Below, in pieces: positions 47,724 through 60,291 of a stretch of DNA of 64,000 nt. The notes under the pieces were generated by a model that saw nothing but the letters and a program-made list of their open reading frames with translations, searched no databases and was not told where the DNA came from. The stretch covers positions 558,001 through 622,000 of the forward strand of contig JAPWGK010000002.1 of NCBI GenBank assembly GCA_029641185.1, given 5' to 3'. Both the position numbers and the translations under genes were made by a program. This DNA is from Pseudofabraea citricarpa (taxonomy: Eukaryota > Ascomycota > Leotiomycetes > Helotiales > Dermateaceae). Every line of letters starts with the position of its first letter. The first letter of the stretch is position 1.

Positions 47724-49748
47724 TCAGTACAATCCCCTCCCGCTTGCGAGCCGTACAAAGCTATAAGGCACGTTCTGCCCAATCAAGAGCCTCAACGTCT
47801 CAACCGTAGTAAACGCACTCGTATCTGCAACACCATACGCCGACCATCCTGATGCTTCCGCGACTGCCAGAGGGTCTGCTTTCCGAGGTCCGTTCGCAAG
47901 GTCAACGAATACTTTACCAGACGTCTTCGCCCCATGCTTCCCATTACTAAAGTGCCGGAGGAGAGGTTGCACTAGGTGCGATTTCTCGGGAGGCAGGGCC
48001 GAAATGATGGCGAATGGCTGATCGACCCGTTGCACAGATTCGATCGATGTAAAAGGCTCGACACCTGATGCCAGCGGACCTTGAGCTTTGAACCCGACGG
48101 TATAGATCTTTCCAATGTTCAAACTTCGCAACGCAAATATCGCTGACGCAGCATCTTGACCAGAACTTGACAGGATGATGGCTGCCCGGTCCTTGTAAGC
48201 AGAGGGGGCATAGTCGCGAGTCAAAGTTGCCCGGATCCCCTTCCAGGTCGCATTGTCGCCCACAAAGCTGCTCGAAACCCCTTCACCTCTTACCACAATA
48301 GTATCCACGGCACCGATAGCTCTTGCCGCATCAGAGAGGACAGGTATGTACGGTTGATTACTCGGGAGAGGAGGGTTAATGTAAGCTCCACCAAAGTTCG
48401 GTTGGAGACAAAAAGCTTGAACGGAGCCCTTCACCCCACGATCGACTGACGCGAAGTGATGTGGAAGTCCAAGTTCGTTAAAGCACTTCTCAAAGAAAGT
48501 GGCTTGTGGCGTTGATCGGAAACTTCCTATGGCATAGATATCTTTCTTTGGGAGCTGGCCCATTGTGCTCAACGCCCCGTTGATCTCAGCTGCGCTCATC
48601 TGTCCGGGAGCTGCGACTATGGGCAGTAGTGGATGGGTGATAGGTGAGAAGACTGTGTTGAGTGCTCGTGATAATTGTCCAAGTTGTCCCATGTTGACTG
48701 CAGACAGAGGTGGCCCATCGGGATTATTCGCACGTATCTGGGATCTGAAGTATTCAAGCTCGTAGTTTTCCGAGATGGAGTTGATGATGGTGATCATCTT
48801 GACGATGTCACCGTATTTCCGACTCTCCTGAAAGATCAACTGAGCTTGAGCGGATGGCCACTTGAACGTCCCAGAGAAGTCATGGAAAGCCGAGATGATC
48901 CGGCTGTTCCCGCGTTGCTCAAAGAGACGTCGTCGAATATCTTCCGGCAACCAAACCTCAACATCAATGTACTCACATCCCCATTGTATTGCTCTGTAGA
49001 GATACTGATAGTAGATATCTGGATTGTCCATGGGAAACCGACCATTCTCCTTGGTACACCTTGTCGTAAAGATAATGGGCAGTTCAGTCCTCTGCCGTAG
49101 TAGCATTACTTGCTCTCCTACATAGCTTAAACTTGGGACCGAGCTAAATGATCCATCAACCAACGGCTCCTTCAATAGATCAACTCGTATCTCCACCGCA
49201 TCAGATCCCACTGATAAAATATCCAAATTCGAAAGCGCTGTCCGCACGTCGGGAAAGGTGGTTGATATAAAGTAGGTCCGAGGTTTGGTGATGAGTGCTT
49301 CATGATGACTGATCTGCCCGAGGGTGAAGGCAATAAAGCGTGCAAGATCTCTTCTGAAGAATGGAGTCTCGGTGTATAGGAACTCATAGTCGCATGCTGC
49401 TGAGAGGTCAAGATCGGGAGGCATGCCCAAGTTTACACAGTGCGCGTTAATCGCAACTATGAGTGCTCTATTGCGAGATTCGATATCAACCTTTGCATCA
49501 TGGGCGGCAACTCCTAAAACTGTACCATGGTCCTCAGCTCCAATCCCACCAAACCCTGACGCCAGCCGGTGTGGTTTCCCCAGAACATCTCCAAAGACAG
49601 ACACAATCTTCTCCTGTCCCTGCCCATACACAATGACCACTATTCGAGTATCGCCCGAGCCGGCTTTGGTGGTGTTGATGACTCCGTTGGTGCTCTTCGG
49701 CCTCGTGGGCGTCGGAGCTGGTTCAGACTGAACCTGCTTGGTCGCCAT
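47724..49748 (-). CDS. Quinate repressor-like protein (dehydroquinase I plus shikimate dehydrogenase domains)
   Basis: 674 residues from ATG 49748. A divergent N-terminal domain (~150 residues) is followed by a type I 3-dehydroquinase domain (about 160-385) and a shikimate-dehydrogenase-like domain (about 400-674). The dehydroquinase part keeps VEIRVD, the His of ISAFHDF (289), the Schiff-base Lys of GDIVKMI (317), MGQLGQLSR and APGQMS. In the second domain the usual VTxPxK, GAxNT and GDNTD motifs read INPPLP, GAVDT and GDNATW, so the catalytic Lys and Asp are lost. This domain order is that of QutR/Qa-1S, which binds the QutA/Qa-1F activator and represses quinate catabolism. The P-loop kinase-like region of QutR is not evident; an upstream exon beyond 49800 may exist (a good intron pattern runs 49999-49945). 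It could be a repressor or a residual dehydroquinase. Confidence 0.8.
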   Translation of the reverse strand: MATKQVQSEPAPTPTRPKSTNGVINTTKAGSGDTRIVVIVYGQGQEKIVSVFGDVLGKPHRLASGFGGIGAEDHGTVLGVAAHDAKVDIESRNRALIVAINAHCVNLGMPPDLDLSAACDYEFLYTETPFFRRDLARFIAFTLGQISHHEALITKPRTYFISTTFPDVRTALSNLDILSVGSDAVEIRVDLLKEPLVDGSFSSVPSLSYVGEQVMLLRQRTELPIIFTTRCTKENGRFPMDNPDIYYQYLYRAIQWGCEYIDVEVWLPEDIRRRLFEQRGNSRIISAFHDFSGTFKWPSAQAQLIFQESRKYGDIVKMITIINSISENYELEYFRSQIRANNPDGPPLSAVNMGQLGQLSRALNTVFSPITHPLLPIVAAPGQMSAAEINGALSTMGQLPKKDIYAIGSFRSTPQATFFEKCFNELGLPHHFASVDRGVKGSVQAFCLQPNFGGAYINPPLPSNQPYIPVLSDAARAIGAVDTIVVRGEGVSSSFVGDNATWKGIRATLTRDYAPSAYKDRAAIILSSSGQDAASAIFALRSLNIGKIYTVGFKAQGPLASGVEPFTSIESVQRVDQPFAIISALPPEKSHLVQPLLRHFSNGKHGAKTSGKVFVDLANGPRKADPLAVAEASGWSAYGVADTSAFTTVETLRLLIGQNVPYSFVRLASGRGLY

Positions 49749-52414
49749 TCTCCCGTTCCTGTCAACAAGTATGGGGAGTCTACGAGGGTCGCAGGGTTGA
49801 AGTAGTCTGGTCGAAGGTCGTATTCGAGATATATGCCGGTTAAAAGAGTGATAGTTGCCGGGCAACTTGTTGCATCGCAGTTATGCCTTCCCGTCTCCAA
49901 TTCCTGTACCCTACGTATAGCTTGTAGCAACGATTCTGAACTCCCTGGGTAGGAATAATTAGTCTGTGACTCGGCACCTCCACGGCTAGGGGATCTCACA
50001 ATGGGTGCGAGCAGGTGCTACATGGCAGCCTGTAGTCCCGTGGTCTTCGTCTTCCAGCAATGGGTGGGCAGTACGGAGCGTGTTGCAAAGATTGGCGCAG
50101 TGCCAGGAGACATCGAATTTCACCGGAAGAAGTCAATTGTTTTCGGTTGAGCGACGGAGGGGGGTTTGAGGGGTCCAGACAGAGAGGGCTGATAGCGCAA
50201 CGACCGGTCAGTAGTGGAAAGGGAAGAACAAGTGCTCGTCAAGTGCTCCCACGGGTCAGGCCCATGCCCGATCCAAGCAGGTAGTGGTATGGAAAAATAG
50301 GGATTCGAGCCAACGGGCCACTCGGGGTTTATTGTTCCACCCACGAAGGTGCAAGTCGAGATGGCCTGCATTAACCGGCTGACGGGGGGTGGGAAACCGA
50401 GAAGCTGGAGTTGACTTGTGTGGAGAGATGGCCGACCAGAGACGGAGAGACATTGCTACCGCGGAGGGGGCGACGGCCCCAAGCGCATTCCCAATTATCC
50501 GCCAATGGGCGACCCGCTTGCCCGCCTGCCCAAAACTTCCCGCCGTGGAGGAGCTCATGCCCGTCGCAGCTCCAATCTCCTCGTTGGTATATTTAATCAG
50601 CGTGCTGAGATGGCCGTTTGGTCGTGAAAGCTTGTACGGATGTACCTGAAGGTACCGCCTGCAGCGAGTCTCTGCCAAGCTCGCTATTGTGGAGAGCAAG
50701 TCGTCGTTTAACCTATTCAGCCTGAAAGACGTGTCTCCTTTTGTCCTCGTCTGATGAGCCTCACAATAAGAAATAATTTTAAAGGGAGACTTGAATCTGA
50801 CAAATAAGCAAGCAGGTTCTATATTCTTTAGATAAGCATATAATAATTACTTAGTCGAGGAATGATGATCCTGCATCCTCTATATCGGTACCAACGTCAA
50901 TGCTACGCTTGCGTTTCTGTAGAGGCTGCTGTTCAACTTCCTTTGGGCCTTGTGTCTCTGTGACAGGCTACTCCGAAGAGGCCTTACGCTCAGGTGTAGA
51001 CATGGCTATTGATGGATGCCGCGATTATAGGCCCGTGGAAACTGATTCTTGTGGAGAAAAAGGGAAGGTAATTACTTTGGCGTGCGTGTCGTGATCGATA
51101 GCAGCAGCTACAGGGTTGGGCGCGTAATCAGACAAGATATGGCTTATAAAGCAGACTCTCGTCGTCTTGTCACGAAGTTGGTGAGAGTTTCGTAGTGAGG
51201 GACGCGTTCTGTGGTCCATAAGCAGGCACCCGATTCAACTTAGACCGACTTGAAAACCTGAGTACGTAGTATACTTCCTACCCACTCCAACGAGCTTTGA
51301 GTATGATATTTATACTCTCTTCGATCTTGGTTGTTTTATCCTCCTCTTAGCCTCCTCTGCTAGCTGTAGTAGGAAGTCGCGATGCACTTCGAGAGAAGAA
51401 TTCGCAATCTAAATATCAGCGCATACTCCAACTAGAGATCAAGCAGCTGTTCCACCTGCACTGCTCGTTGTGCGTGGTGGGCAGCTTGATCAACCTCTGC
51501 GCTTCGAGGTAGAATGTGGCGTCGTGATGGGAGAGAAGAATTCGCAATCTAAATATCAGTTTATACTCCAACTAGATATTTGGCAGCTATTCCACCTGCA
51601 CCGCTCGTTATATGTGGTGGTTCCTCTGTGATACTGATTGTTTTTAAAGGCTCTGTTAGTACAGGAGTAATTAGCAGGTACCGCTTGATCAACCCCAGGA
51701 ATGGAATTATCTTCTTCCAGGTCAGGCGCTCCAGAAATATCAACTCACAATTCATTCAACACGTTGGCAAAGACTTGTATTATTTTATTCATCTGGCTTT
51801 ATCTACCACTTTGACATGCCACTTTAAATTTTCTAACTCGTCACTTTTCAGCAACTGTGTACTTCTTGACCATGTACTTCCCAGTAAATATTTACTCTTT
51901 GGTAACTCGGTTCTTGTAAAGTAATAGTATTTTCTTCTGTTATATATCAGATTTCTGCCCAAATTAGCTCAGTTAAGCACAAATGGTATTTTCATGTTAT
52001 CGAGTATTAAACCCCTCGCAATGAACAACATCAATGGATTTGATAAGGTATTCTTAATGAGAGATAGATTTAAAGCTGAAAATCACCCCGACAGATATAT
52101 CTTGATCACTTGTTAAAGAGAACCCCAAAACTGGAAAGCAAGAGGCTAAATTGATACGTATTACCACTGTAGTTAACTGATTGTCTATCGAATAGAGAGG
52201 TCGGTAGAAGGGGGGCAGTACAGTTTGTTATCACGTGATCCGTCGCTTACGGTAAAGCTTGAAGTATAAAGCTTAAATGGATATTCTTTTGATTCTAGAG
52301 TCTAACTCATGATAACTCCAGGCTGTGGTATGCAAATACAGGTTGATAAACCTTTCCAGATGAACGCCTCTACCACCAAGATTAAACTACAAGTACAGAT
52401 AAAAGGAAAGCGTT
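49749..52414. other. 2.7-kb intergenic region with tandem duplication
   Basis: The left part may hold an unassigned 5' exon of the quinate-repressor-like gene. 50.7-52.4 kb is AT-rich and holds a 140-bp imperfect tandem duplication (51391-~51627). No complete gene seen. Confidence 0.45.
51391..51627. repeat. Diverged 140-bp-period tandem duplication
   Basis: Two units start with the same GAGAGAAGAATTCGCAATCT at 51391 and 51531. The first ~29 bases are identical; most later differences are C to T or G to A. A third, short match (CTTGATCAACC) recurs near 51680. Confidence 0.75.
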
Positions 52415-54337
52415 CTAATCTTTCAGACCACCAGCCGAGGTTACTGGATGATTCGAATTAGAAACATCCGTTACGTTGGCATTGTGAACAGGAAGTCCTT
52501 CATCCTGGAAGAAACCACCTTCGCCAGCCTCGCTCTTCTTCTGGATCTTGCCGTTCTTTGTCTCGAGATACATAGCATCAGTATTAAGACCTTGGCCCAA
52601 ATTCTCTCTGGTAGCATCATCGAATTCGAACTTGGCACTTCCTCGAGGTGGAACGTGCAGAAGATACATGGCATCGACCTCTTCTAACGTTTTTCCGCTT
52701 GACTCGATCAGGAAGAAGTACACTAGGAAAAATGCGGCTAAGTTGCAGCCGGCAAAAACGTAGCCATACATGAAGTCAATATCTCCTGTGATGAAGGGCG
52801 TGGCAAAAGCTAAAGCGAAGTTCCATATCCAATTTGAGGCAGTTGCTAAAGCCATGCCTATCGCGCGATATCGATACGGGAACATTTCTCCAATACAGGC
52901 CCAGACGAGGGGTCCCCAAGTGGTCGCAAAACTGACGATGAAGAGACAAGCGAAGACGATCATGACAGTGCCAGATGTTTTAGCCTCAGAAGAGCCTTCG
53001 ACAGCACTATTGAATTTGAAATGGCCAATGCTGGCGAAAACAACGAAGCACATAGTTTGCCACAGAGCGGCAATCCAGAGAGATTCGCGACGACGAAAAT
53101 GCCTAGCCATGTAGACACCAAATATTGTAGCACCAAAATTGACACCTCCGAGAATCATAGCAGTAACGTATGAATTATCAATGCCAACACCGTTGAAGAC
53201 AGTTGTGCCGTAGTAGAAAAAGTAGTTTGCACCAGTAAGTTGTTGGAGCATCTGAAGTCCCATAGCGAGGAGAACTCGGTAAAGCATGCGAGGTCCCGTG
53301 ATCGCTTCCCACCATGGGTGGTCGCCCTGCGTCGCTTGCATGACTTTTTCGATCTCGGCGGCCTCCATTTGAATCAATTTGCTGTCCTCAGAAACTCCAT
53401 AGAACTTGGCCATTGTAGTAAGAGCACGGTCAGATCTGCCGTGATTCCAGTCGTGCCGAGGGGTTTCCGGGAGAAATAAAATACCAACAGCGAGGATTAT
53501 GGCCCAGAGGTATCCAATGGCGATTGGAATACGATATGAACCAGTATTATCCATTGCTTCAGTGCCGTAATTGATACAATTGGCTACGAAGATTCCAAAG
53601 GTAATGAACAATTGATAACAGCTGGGAATTGTTAGTTGGGACTTAGATAATGAGTATTTGTTGACTTACGAAACAACAGCACCGCGTACAGGGGCTGGCG
53701 AGGTCTCGGACATGTAAAGTGGCACAAGCACTGAAAGTCCTCCAACACCGAGACCAGCGACCCAACGACCCATAGCAATGCCAACCCATTGTCCATCGTC
53801 TACTGCTACCTGGACGGTTACGCCAATAGCGAAGACCAAGCACCAGGGAGGCATGCAAGCCTTTCGTCCATATTTGTTGGCCAACGGTCCAGCAATTAAG
53901 CAGCCTATGAGGGTTCCAATAGAGAGCTGGGAACTATTAGAAAAATACTACTTCGTTGGCAGAATAATGTTACTTACCAGTGCGACAATTAGACCAGAAC
54001 GGACATTGGTAAAGTAGTAACCGGTTGGGTGCTTTGCCGAAACTTCTCCCAACTCGCCAAATCGTTCCAAGAAGACGTGCATCTCCAAAAATCCAGAGAT
54101 CTGTCCAGTGTCATAACCAAAGATGAATCCTCCCATTGCTGTAAGGATGGTCATAAAGATGGTTCGCGCAGTCAAGTGGTCCTTGGCACTAGTTCCCTCG
54201 CCATTCTTCTCAAGATCTTTGAGGGAAGCGGGTTTTCTGGTACCGGCAGGTACATCTACTGAATTGCTACTTGATGGAACAGCAGTCGAAGTATTACTGG
54301 CATCGCCATTGCGGCCTCGACGGAGTATTCTATTCAT
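52415..54337 (-). CDS. MFS hexose transporter (sugar porter family)
   Basis: Exons 54337-53978, 53926-53670 and 53621-52415 encode 607 residues with 12 predicted helices. Sugar-porter motifs: FIFGYDTGQISGF in helix 1, NKYGRKA, GRWVAGLGVGG, PLYMSETSP, FLPETPRHDW after helix 6, QQLTGANYFFYYG in helix 7 and ESSGKTLEEVD near the end. This matches fungal monosaccharide/proton symporters of the plasma membrane, such as high-affinity glucose transporters; specificity is not certain. The cytosolic N-terminus (1-65) is Ser-rich and the C-tail (~75 residues) hydrophilic, places where turnover is often controlled. An in-frame upstream frame could extend the start to 54424, but MNRILRRG at 54337 is the likelier start. 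It is separate from the quinate-repressor-like gene and looks hexose- rather than quinate-type. Confidence 0.9.
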
Positions 54338-56971
54338 GATGAAGGGGTTGGGCGGGAATACTTTGTTGATAATTTCACAACTCAAGGGAAGGGAGGGCTT
54401 ATATGTACATCCAGCAGTACCCACGGTAACAGGAAAAACACTACTAGCACCAATGCGATTCTGTCATGATGGGGACTAGGTCAGCTCGGTGATTCCCATT
54501 GGATGGATGACGGAGCAGGCCAGGCCAAGCCCCATGATTTATGATGATGGGGCCCTGGAGAGCTCGGAGTCTCCAAGCAGAACCCGCAAGAGTCGTGCAT
54601 ATGGGGGTAGAAGGCGTGGAAGCAGAGGCTGTTGGAAGAAACGACGTCATGGCAATCTTCACAAAAGAAGAAAAAGAGGATCGAACAGCACCAAGCACAA
54701 GTCCGGCCCGCAATACGACCGGATTTCAAAGTCAAATCCAGTCTGCACGTGATTTTCAGCCGCCGACAAGCGAATGGCGGACGTTTTTTCGGTCTTACTG
54801 GCTTGTAATAGCGGATCTGGAGTGATAATGGGTCTTTGGGGTCTCCTCAAGACGGTCAATTTCTCGGTGGTATTCAAAAGGCCCAAACACTCGGTGTCAA
54901 GGACTCAAGATCCTGATGCCAAATGCCGTGCCCACGGAAGTGCTCCTGAACCGATCTCCAGACTGACATTGTTCAGTGAAGAAACCAAGGCGGGTTAAGC
55001 GACGGATGGCGATCCCATGGGTGTGGCGTTGAGTCCACACCATGACGTCGACGAGGCTTTTTGCGACGGAGCCTCAGCCGGTGGACGCTGGACTGGACTG
55101 GACAGTGAAAATTGCAGTGTCACCAGACAACTTCATTGCGGCATGATGGCGAGCCCCTTCGCTATTCACAGTTTGCCGTGGCTCCCTGACTCAGGAATGT
55201 GAGGACCAAAAACGGTTTGATCCCCACAAAACCTTAATATGGAAAGCTTGACCATGCTTCAGAGTCTTGAGTTCAACCTCAACTGTTTTCATCTCGTACA
55301 CCGCGACCAGATGAAACACAATTGTTATGACCCTGAAAGATTGATGACGACGTGCGCTTGTAAAAACGGTCACCCCGACGTCAACTAACGTCGTGGGGAA
55401 GTCTGGGGAGAATGGACTGAAGCTAGCCGTCGACGTGCTTCTAGTCTGTTACCATTGTGGTAAAGGTACGAGATCTGGGGACCCTTTGTGCCGCTAGAGT
55501 CGGTCCGTCCGTGATCTCATGCGTTAAGTGCGAGATGTTGAAAATTGAATTGTCATATGATTGATCGATCCTTAACTCCATACCGGGAATATGTTTGGCT
55601 AAGATATATTTATTAACGTGTTCCTGAGCCAAAATAAAGCAATACCCGAGACGAGATGAATTTAAGAAGCTGGTCGAACGAATTGACTGAGGTCTATAGA
55701 ATACCATCGAAATATCTTGACCCTGTGACCGTTTCTATGCCAAGTAACTTCTCCATCGCAATATTCCTTCTAGAAGGTCAGGCAAACCTTCTCATTAAAA
55801 AGTTTATACTAGACCAATCACAAAAAGAAGATCGGTTTCTGGCGGTCCGATTAGGAAATTTATACTTTTGCTTTCTTCGCCGTTTCTCTCCGAGGGTAGA
55901 GCGTGTGCACGGAACATGCGGATGCTAAATGGCTTGGTAGCAATTGACAGCGTTACAAGCCAAGCAATATCAGACTCAGATTTGTCACTAATCGCTTATC
56001 TGTATGTGTTAAGGGATTGTGTAAGGGGGAGTGTAGAGAAACAGTAACCGTCCGACGATTAAACAAAGCCTTACAATAACGTAGATGTATTTTCTTCCTC
56101 TCTATTCTTTTGCTTGCTCATACATTCTCGAGAGAACAAGGTACCTAGATGTTTTCGCTTTATTACTATTGACAGCAAGGCGAAATTAGAGACAATATTT
56201 TGTTAAAAGGTATGAGATAAGTCGGGTGGAACAGATTGGCTGGGCCAATACCACCCGGTACTTTTCTTCGAAAGCGTCTACTATAAAATAACATGCACTT
56301 ACTTAAATGTGTACAATAAAGTGTTAAGAAGCAGAGAGGTACTAAGAAGTATACAGTAACCTAAAAGCAAATGGTTACCACAAATTCTATTAAGTTTCCA
56401 AAGCTTATGTTTATCTGGAAGTATATATTTACTCAAAAGAGCATAGTTATTAGTTACCAAAAGGTCGAAAGTTGTAAATTTTTATAAAGCGCCCGATAAA
56501 TATTCTAAATGATTACCTAGGTACTCACATATGCTCCAAAACCAAAACTTCATTTACCGTCCTTAACAACCGGACCATATTAAATTCTGAGGATATACGT
56601 TACGACTTGCTGCACCGGAAAAGTCTTACATATAAACGCCGAAATAATCTCCGAAGCGGAACAAGCACACAGGCATTATCCACGTGACTGTCTCAGGGAC
56701 GGTAGAATACTTTTCCGTAATCTGATACCAAGCCAAAGTATTACTACGACAGCATCTTACGCCCACGCCTCTATGAATTCATGCCTCCTCCTTGAAGTTA
56801 AGTTCACGATACGACTTTCCTTCCTTGTTAATACTGACTATAATGCCGATATGGCATCCGTTGTCTATTGTCTACCTATGTAGGTCCTATGTTTTTCTTC
56901 TACTTCATGTCCCGATATCCCTTGAGGGTAGGTTACTCTATAAGGTTACGATATACTTCCAAACTTTCACT
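54338..56971. other. Gene-poor AT-rich region
   Basis: The first ~700 bp is the transporter promoter. From about 55.5 kb the sequence is AT-rich with many stops and no recognisable domain. Copy B of a dispersed degenerate repeat lies at 56418-56493. Confidence 0.45.
56418..56493. repeat. Degenerate dispersed repeat, copy B
   Basis: GAAGTATATATTTACT, a shorter middle, then AAGGTCGAAAGTTGTAAA and TTTATAAAGCG, matching the block order at 19871-19960. Confidence 0.45.
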
Positions 56972-57998
56972 ATGTCTTCTAAGCCTCAATTCCACATCGC
57001 TATTGTTGGAGCTGGCTTGGGTGGGTTGGCAACGGCTATTAGCATTGCCAAACCAGGTCACAAAACAACAATACTAGAACAAGCTTCAGCTCTTGGTGAA
57101 GTATGTCACTTCCTTTGATTCTCTATTATAATATGCTAACAAATTCAGGTCGGAGCTGGCATTCAAATCCCTCCAAATTCCTCAATAAGTTGACGTCGCT
57201 GGGGTATTCTCGAACAGATCAAATCATATTCCGGCCTCGCGACTTCTACCTTCGATCATACGAAAATGGCAGGATCCTCTCTACCCAAAATACCTTACCT
57301 CATGCCGAAGACATATACGGAAGTCCCTACCTCTATATCCATCGAGCACTTCTCGGCCACCCTGATCCTCCACACCTAACTGGAAATCTGGCATACCGGA
57401 TACTGATCAAGGCCGAGGATATGAAGAAGCATGCCAATATTGCGGATTTGGCGGAGCACTCTGCAATCAATTACTGGCTAGATCCCGACTCGCATCTCGT
57501 TGGATATCTGCTCAAGGGAGGTGGGTTGTATAGGATAAACTGCCAGAACTGGTCAACAATGCGAATGCTGACCTGCAAGAGATGCGAGATGCTTTTCAGG
57601 GATGGGATCGAAGATTAGAAACACTCCTTGATCTTTCTGGAAGATACGAGTAGGTGGAGAGGAGATTAAGAAATGGACGCATGACGGGAAGTTTGCTCTC
57701 TTAGGTGATTCCTGTCATGCTACCTTACTATACTACCTGTGAGTATATTTATCCGATGGAATTATCACGAATCGCCAAAAAACCTCAACTGTCTCATGTG
57801 CTTGCCATGTATAAAGCCCTCCGCAAATCTCGAAGCACGCGGGTTGTCAAGGGATCAACTCATTATCAAGATATCTTCTATATGCACGATGGAGATTGGC
57901 AGCGAGAGTGTGATAGACAACTAGTCGAATATCAGGATAACCCATTTGAGGGATACCAGAATAAATGGAGGGATCCCGTGTTCCAATTTTGGCTATGA
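56972..57998 (+). pseudogene. FAD-dependent monooxygenase (salicylate-hydroxylase-like) pseudogene
   Basis: The first exon (56972-57100) is intact: HIAIVGAGLGGLATAISIA with the FAD-binding GxGxxG, ending LEQASALGE. A good intron follows (57101-57148), then VGAGIQIPPNSS and an in-frame TGA at 57191. RRWGILEQI continues in that frame, but the next conserved block (FYLRSYENGRIL...YLYIHRALL) is in another frame, so there is a frameshift near 57215-57235. After HRALL the middle of the protein (roughly 120 residues) is missing and the frame jumps to a later block (LAYRILIKAEDMKKH). The second FAD motif LLGDSCHAT ends in a stop near 57740. A C-terminal fragment persists to 57998. Clearly disabled; no product expected. 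Confidence 0.82.
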
Positions 57999-58502
57999 GG
58001 ATATGATTCAACGAAAGAGATTGAGAGTGCTTGGTCAGTGTATGAGAAGTGACAGTTCCCCTTGACTTTTGGCAAATTTAAAAGTTATTTATAAAGTTGA
58101 TTATAGGCTTAATTACTAATTACTGTGGCGTTGAAAAGGAGTACTGGGAGTTTAGAGAATATAGCGTTGTGATCTTCTTACATCTATTATCATGGAGTTT
58201 TATTATGCTTATATTCTACTGAGTTCTGAATGTCTTTCGGATTTTATCTACTTCCTGCTCTTCCTTTCTTTGCAATCCTCAAACCCAAAACCTACAAGTA
58301 GTAGTAGTCTTACGCAGCGCGATAACTTTTCCAGGAATTATAATGCTTGCATTCTACAGCTGACAGAGAAATGCGACGTTGGATCTTGTATTTTAAATCG
58401 TTGATGCCGTTAGTTTAACTTTCCTTTAAGACACACACAGGGTTGCTAGTTGGCTGTCTTGTGAGACATTTTAGAGAAATGATTGGGCTGACAACAGCAA
58501 AA

Positions 58503-58557
58503 AGGTTGACAACAACAGGAACAGGAAGGTTGACGACAACAGGAAGGTTGACAACAG
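58503..58557. repeat. Imperfect minisatellite, AGGTTGACAACAACAGGA type
   Basis: Three spaced copies of AAGGTTGACRACA separated by CAGGAACAGG or CAGG. Confidence 0.6.
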
Positions 58558-59579
58558 CATTCATGAATAGATAGATGAACTAGGATAAGGCTTAGTTATC
58601 TGGTAATTAGATTGCTTTATTCTCTTCTACTTGTGCAGGTGCTGGCATCCAGCTGGGAACACTTGTATGAAGTGGCAGGACACCTTGTAATCTGAAGACT
58701 GAGATGGTGTTATGTTATCGGGGTGATAATATCTGAAATATCTGAGAAGGGGGAAGCAGACGTAAAGGACAGGTGAAGTGGAGACATAAGTTAAAAGTCA
58801 AGAGGTATATTAGGTGGGCTTTATAAATGTGAACACTTGTGGGTTTCTGTGTTTATCAAGTGTCAAAGAGGTATCGCTAAAAATACCCCTTTTATAAAAA
58901 CTTCCTCGATACTATTAAATCTTTAACTGTATTCAAACTCAATTCACTTATTTCTACATGATTTATTACTGCTAGTTAGCTAGATGAAATTTTGTGAAAC
59001 CTCTTCTCTGCACCTACAGGTATATTAAGATATCGCAGGCGCGGATAAATAATTCCACGAATTAAAGAGAAATCTAGGCTTTATAACAAGCTAGCAAGAA
59101 CAGTGTCGATAATACTACTGACAGGCTGCTATGTTTGGTCGCATCATTTGCATTTCTGGCGCCTTTCGTTTATATTAAAAAGCAGACATGGGGGAATGAC
59201 AACAGAATTATCTCTAGCAACAGAAGACATAACATCCTTTTATCTAGAAGGTAAGAAGTATAATACCCCAGATAGGGGGTAGGTGTTGCTATGGGGCGTT
59301 CTTTATTTTCTGGATTCTTACCTCTCTGATCTCCAGGCATATTTGTTTCCATTCTGGTCGGTAAAGTAATCTATTGCAATGCTTTTTCTTTCTCTTAACG
59401 CAAGGATGGCTTTTATAAAATTTGATTTTGATTATCCTCCTCGTTTACTCATATAGCTGTTATTTTATAATTATATCTCTTTCTTAATCCTTTCTCTTTA
59501 GTTACCAACATGTAAGTATTTTCAGTAACTGATTTAAATTTTTTTTTTTTTTTCAAGTCACGAATTAAAAAGATTCTTA

Positions 59580-60087
59580 AAGCAAGAAAAGCATCTTTAG
59601 GAAGAGGAGTTAAAGGAGGAGAACGAAAACAAGCTAGACGACGAGGACAAGGAAGGCTCTAACGCTCAAATTTTGGATCCTGCAAATAAAGGCAATACCG
59701 TGGCAAAGAATCAACTTGATCGAGGTTCTAACTGAGATTTTGAATTCTGCGGATAGCAAAGCAAGTCTCGAGAAGTGGAAAGAGGCGACAAGATGCGACC
59801 CCTATTTCCTCAACCTAACACGTTTGCGCATTATAATCATGCTTGCTTCGAGGTTTGCCGAGCTCTCGGACAAGAAGACATTGACGAAATGGCTACCAGC
59901 TAGCTTAAATGAGCTTTAAATTGTTGGTTATAGACCGCAGGAATCAGAGACCGCAACACAACAAGTTATAGAGGCGGTTCCACGACAAGAAGAGCTGCCG
60001 CCAAATTTGAAAGTGCTAAAGGCAGCCGAGGAATGTATTGAGAACGGAAAGAAGCTGGACAATGAGGATGAATTAAGAAGCTTATGA
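59580..60087 (+). pseudogene. Relic of a charged coiled-coil ORF
   Basis: Conceptual reading gives Glu/Lys-rich helical segments (EEELKEENENKLDDEDKEG; later PNLKVLKAAEECIENGKKLD) interrupted by several stops, one of them a TAG that a single C to T change from CAG would explain. No ATG start. Family unknown; it may belong to a decayed mobile element. Confidence 0.35.
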
Positions 60088-60291
60088 TTAGTCAGTGGAA
60101 GAAAATGCTGCGGAAGAAATAGGTTAAACTTCAATTCACATACGAAGCGAAGACAAAATATTCCTCCGCCCATATCCTGCCATTCATGATTCTATGATCG
60201 TGTTTTCCTAATATACGAAAATGCCCAGGAATCCAAAGCCTCTTTCGGTGGTATCTGAAGGGCCTGTGAAGTCAAATCTCTTCAACATGCT

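Larger units (their letters stand above)
57999..60291. other. AT-rich gene-poor region with repeat relics
   Basis: Contains a short imperfect repeat of AGGTTGACAACA/AACAGGA units (58503-58557), a 15-base T run (59540-59554) and a decayed coding relic (59580-60087). Stops in all frames are frequent elsewhere. Confidence 0.45.

Noticed and set aside
52415..54337. Reading the MFS gene as a quinate permease paired with the quinate-repressor-like gene
   Set aside because: Helix 1 and helix 7 motifs are of the hexose transporter type; the genes are 2.7 kb apart with no other qut gene visible.
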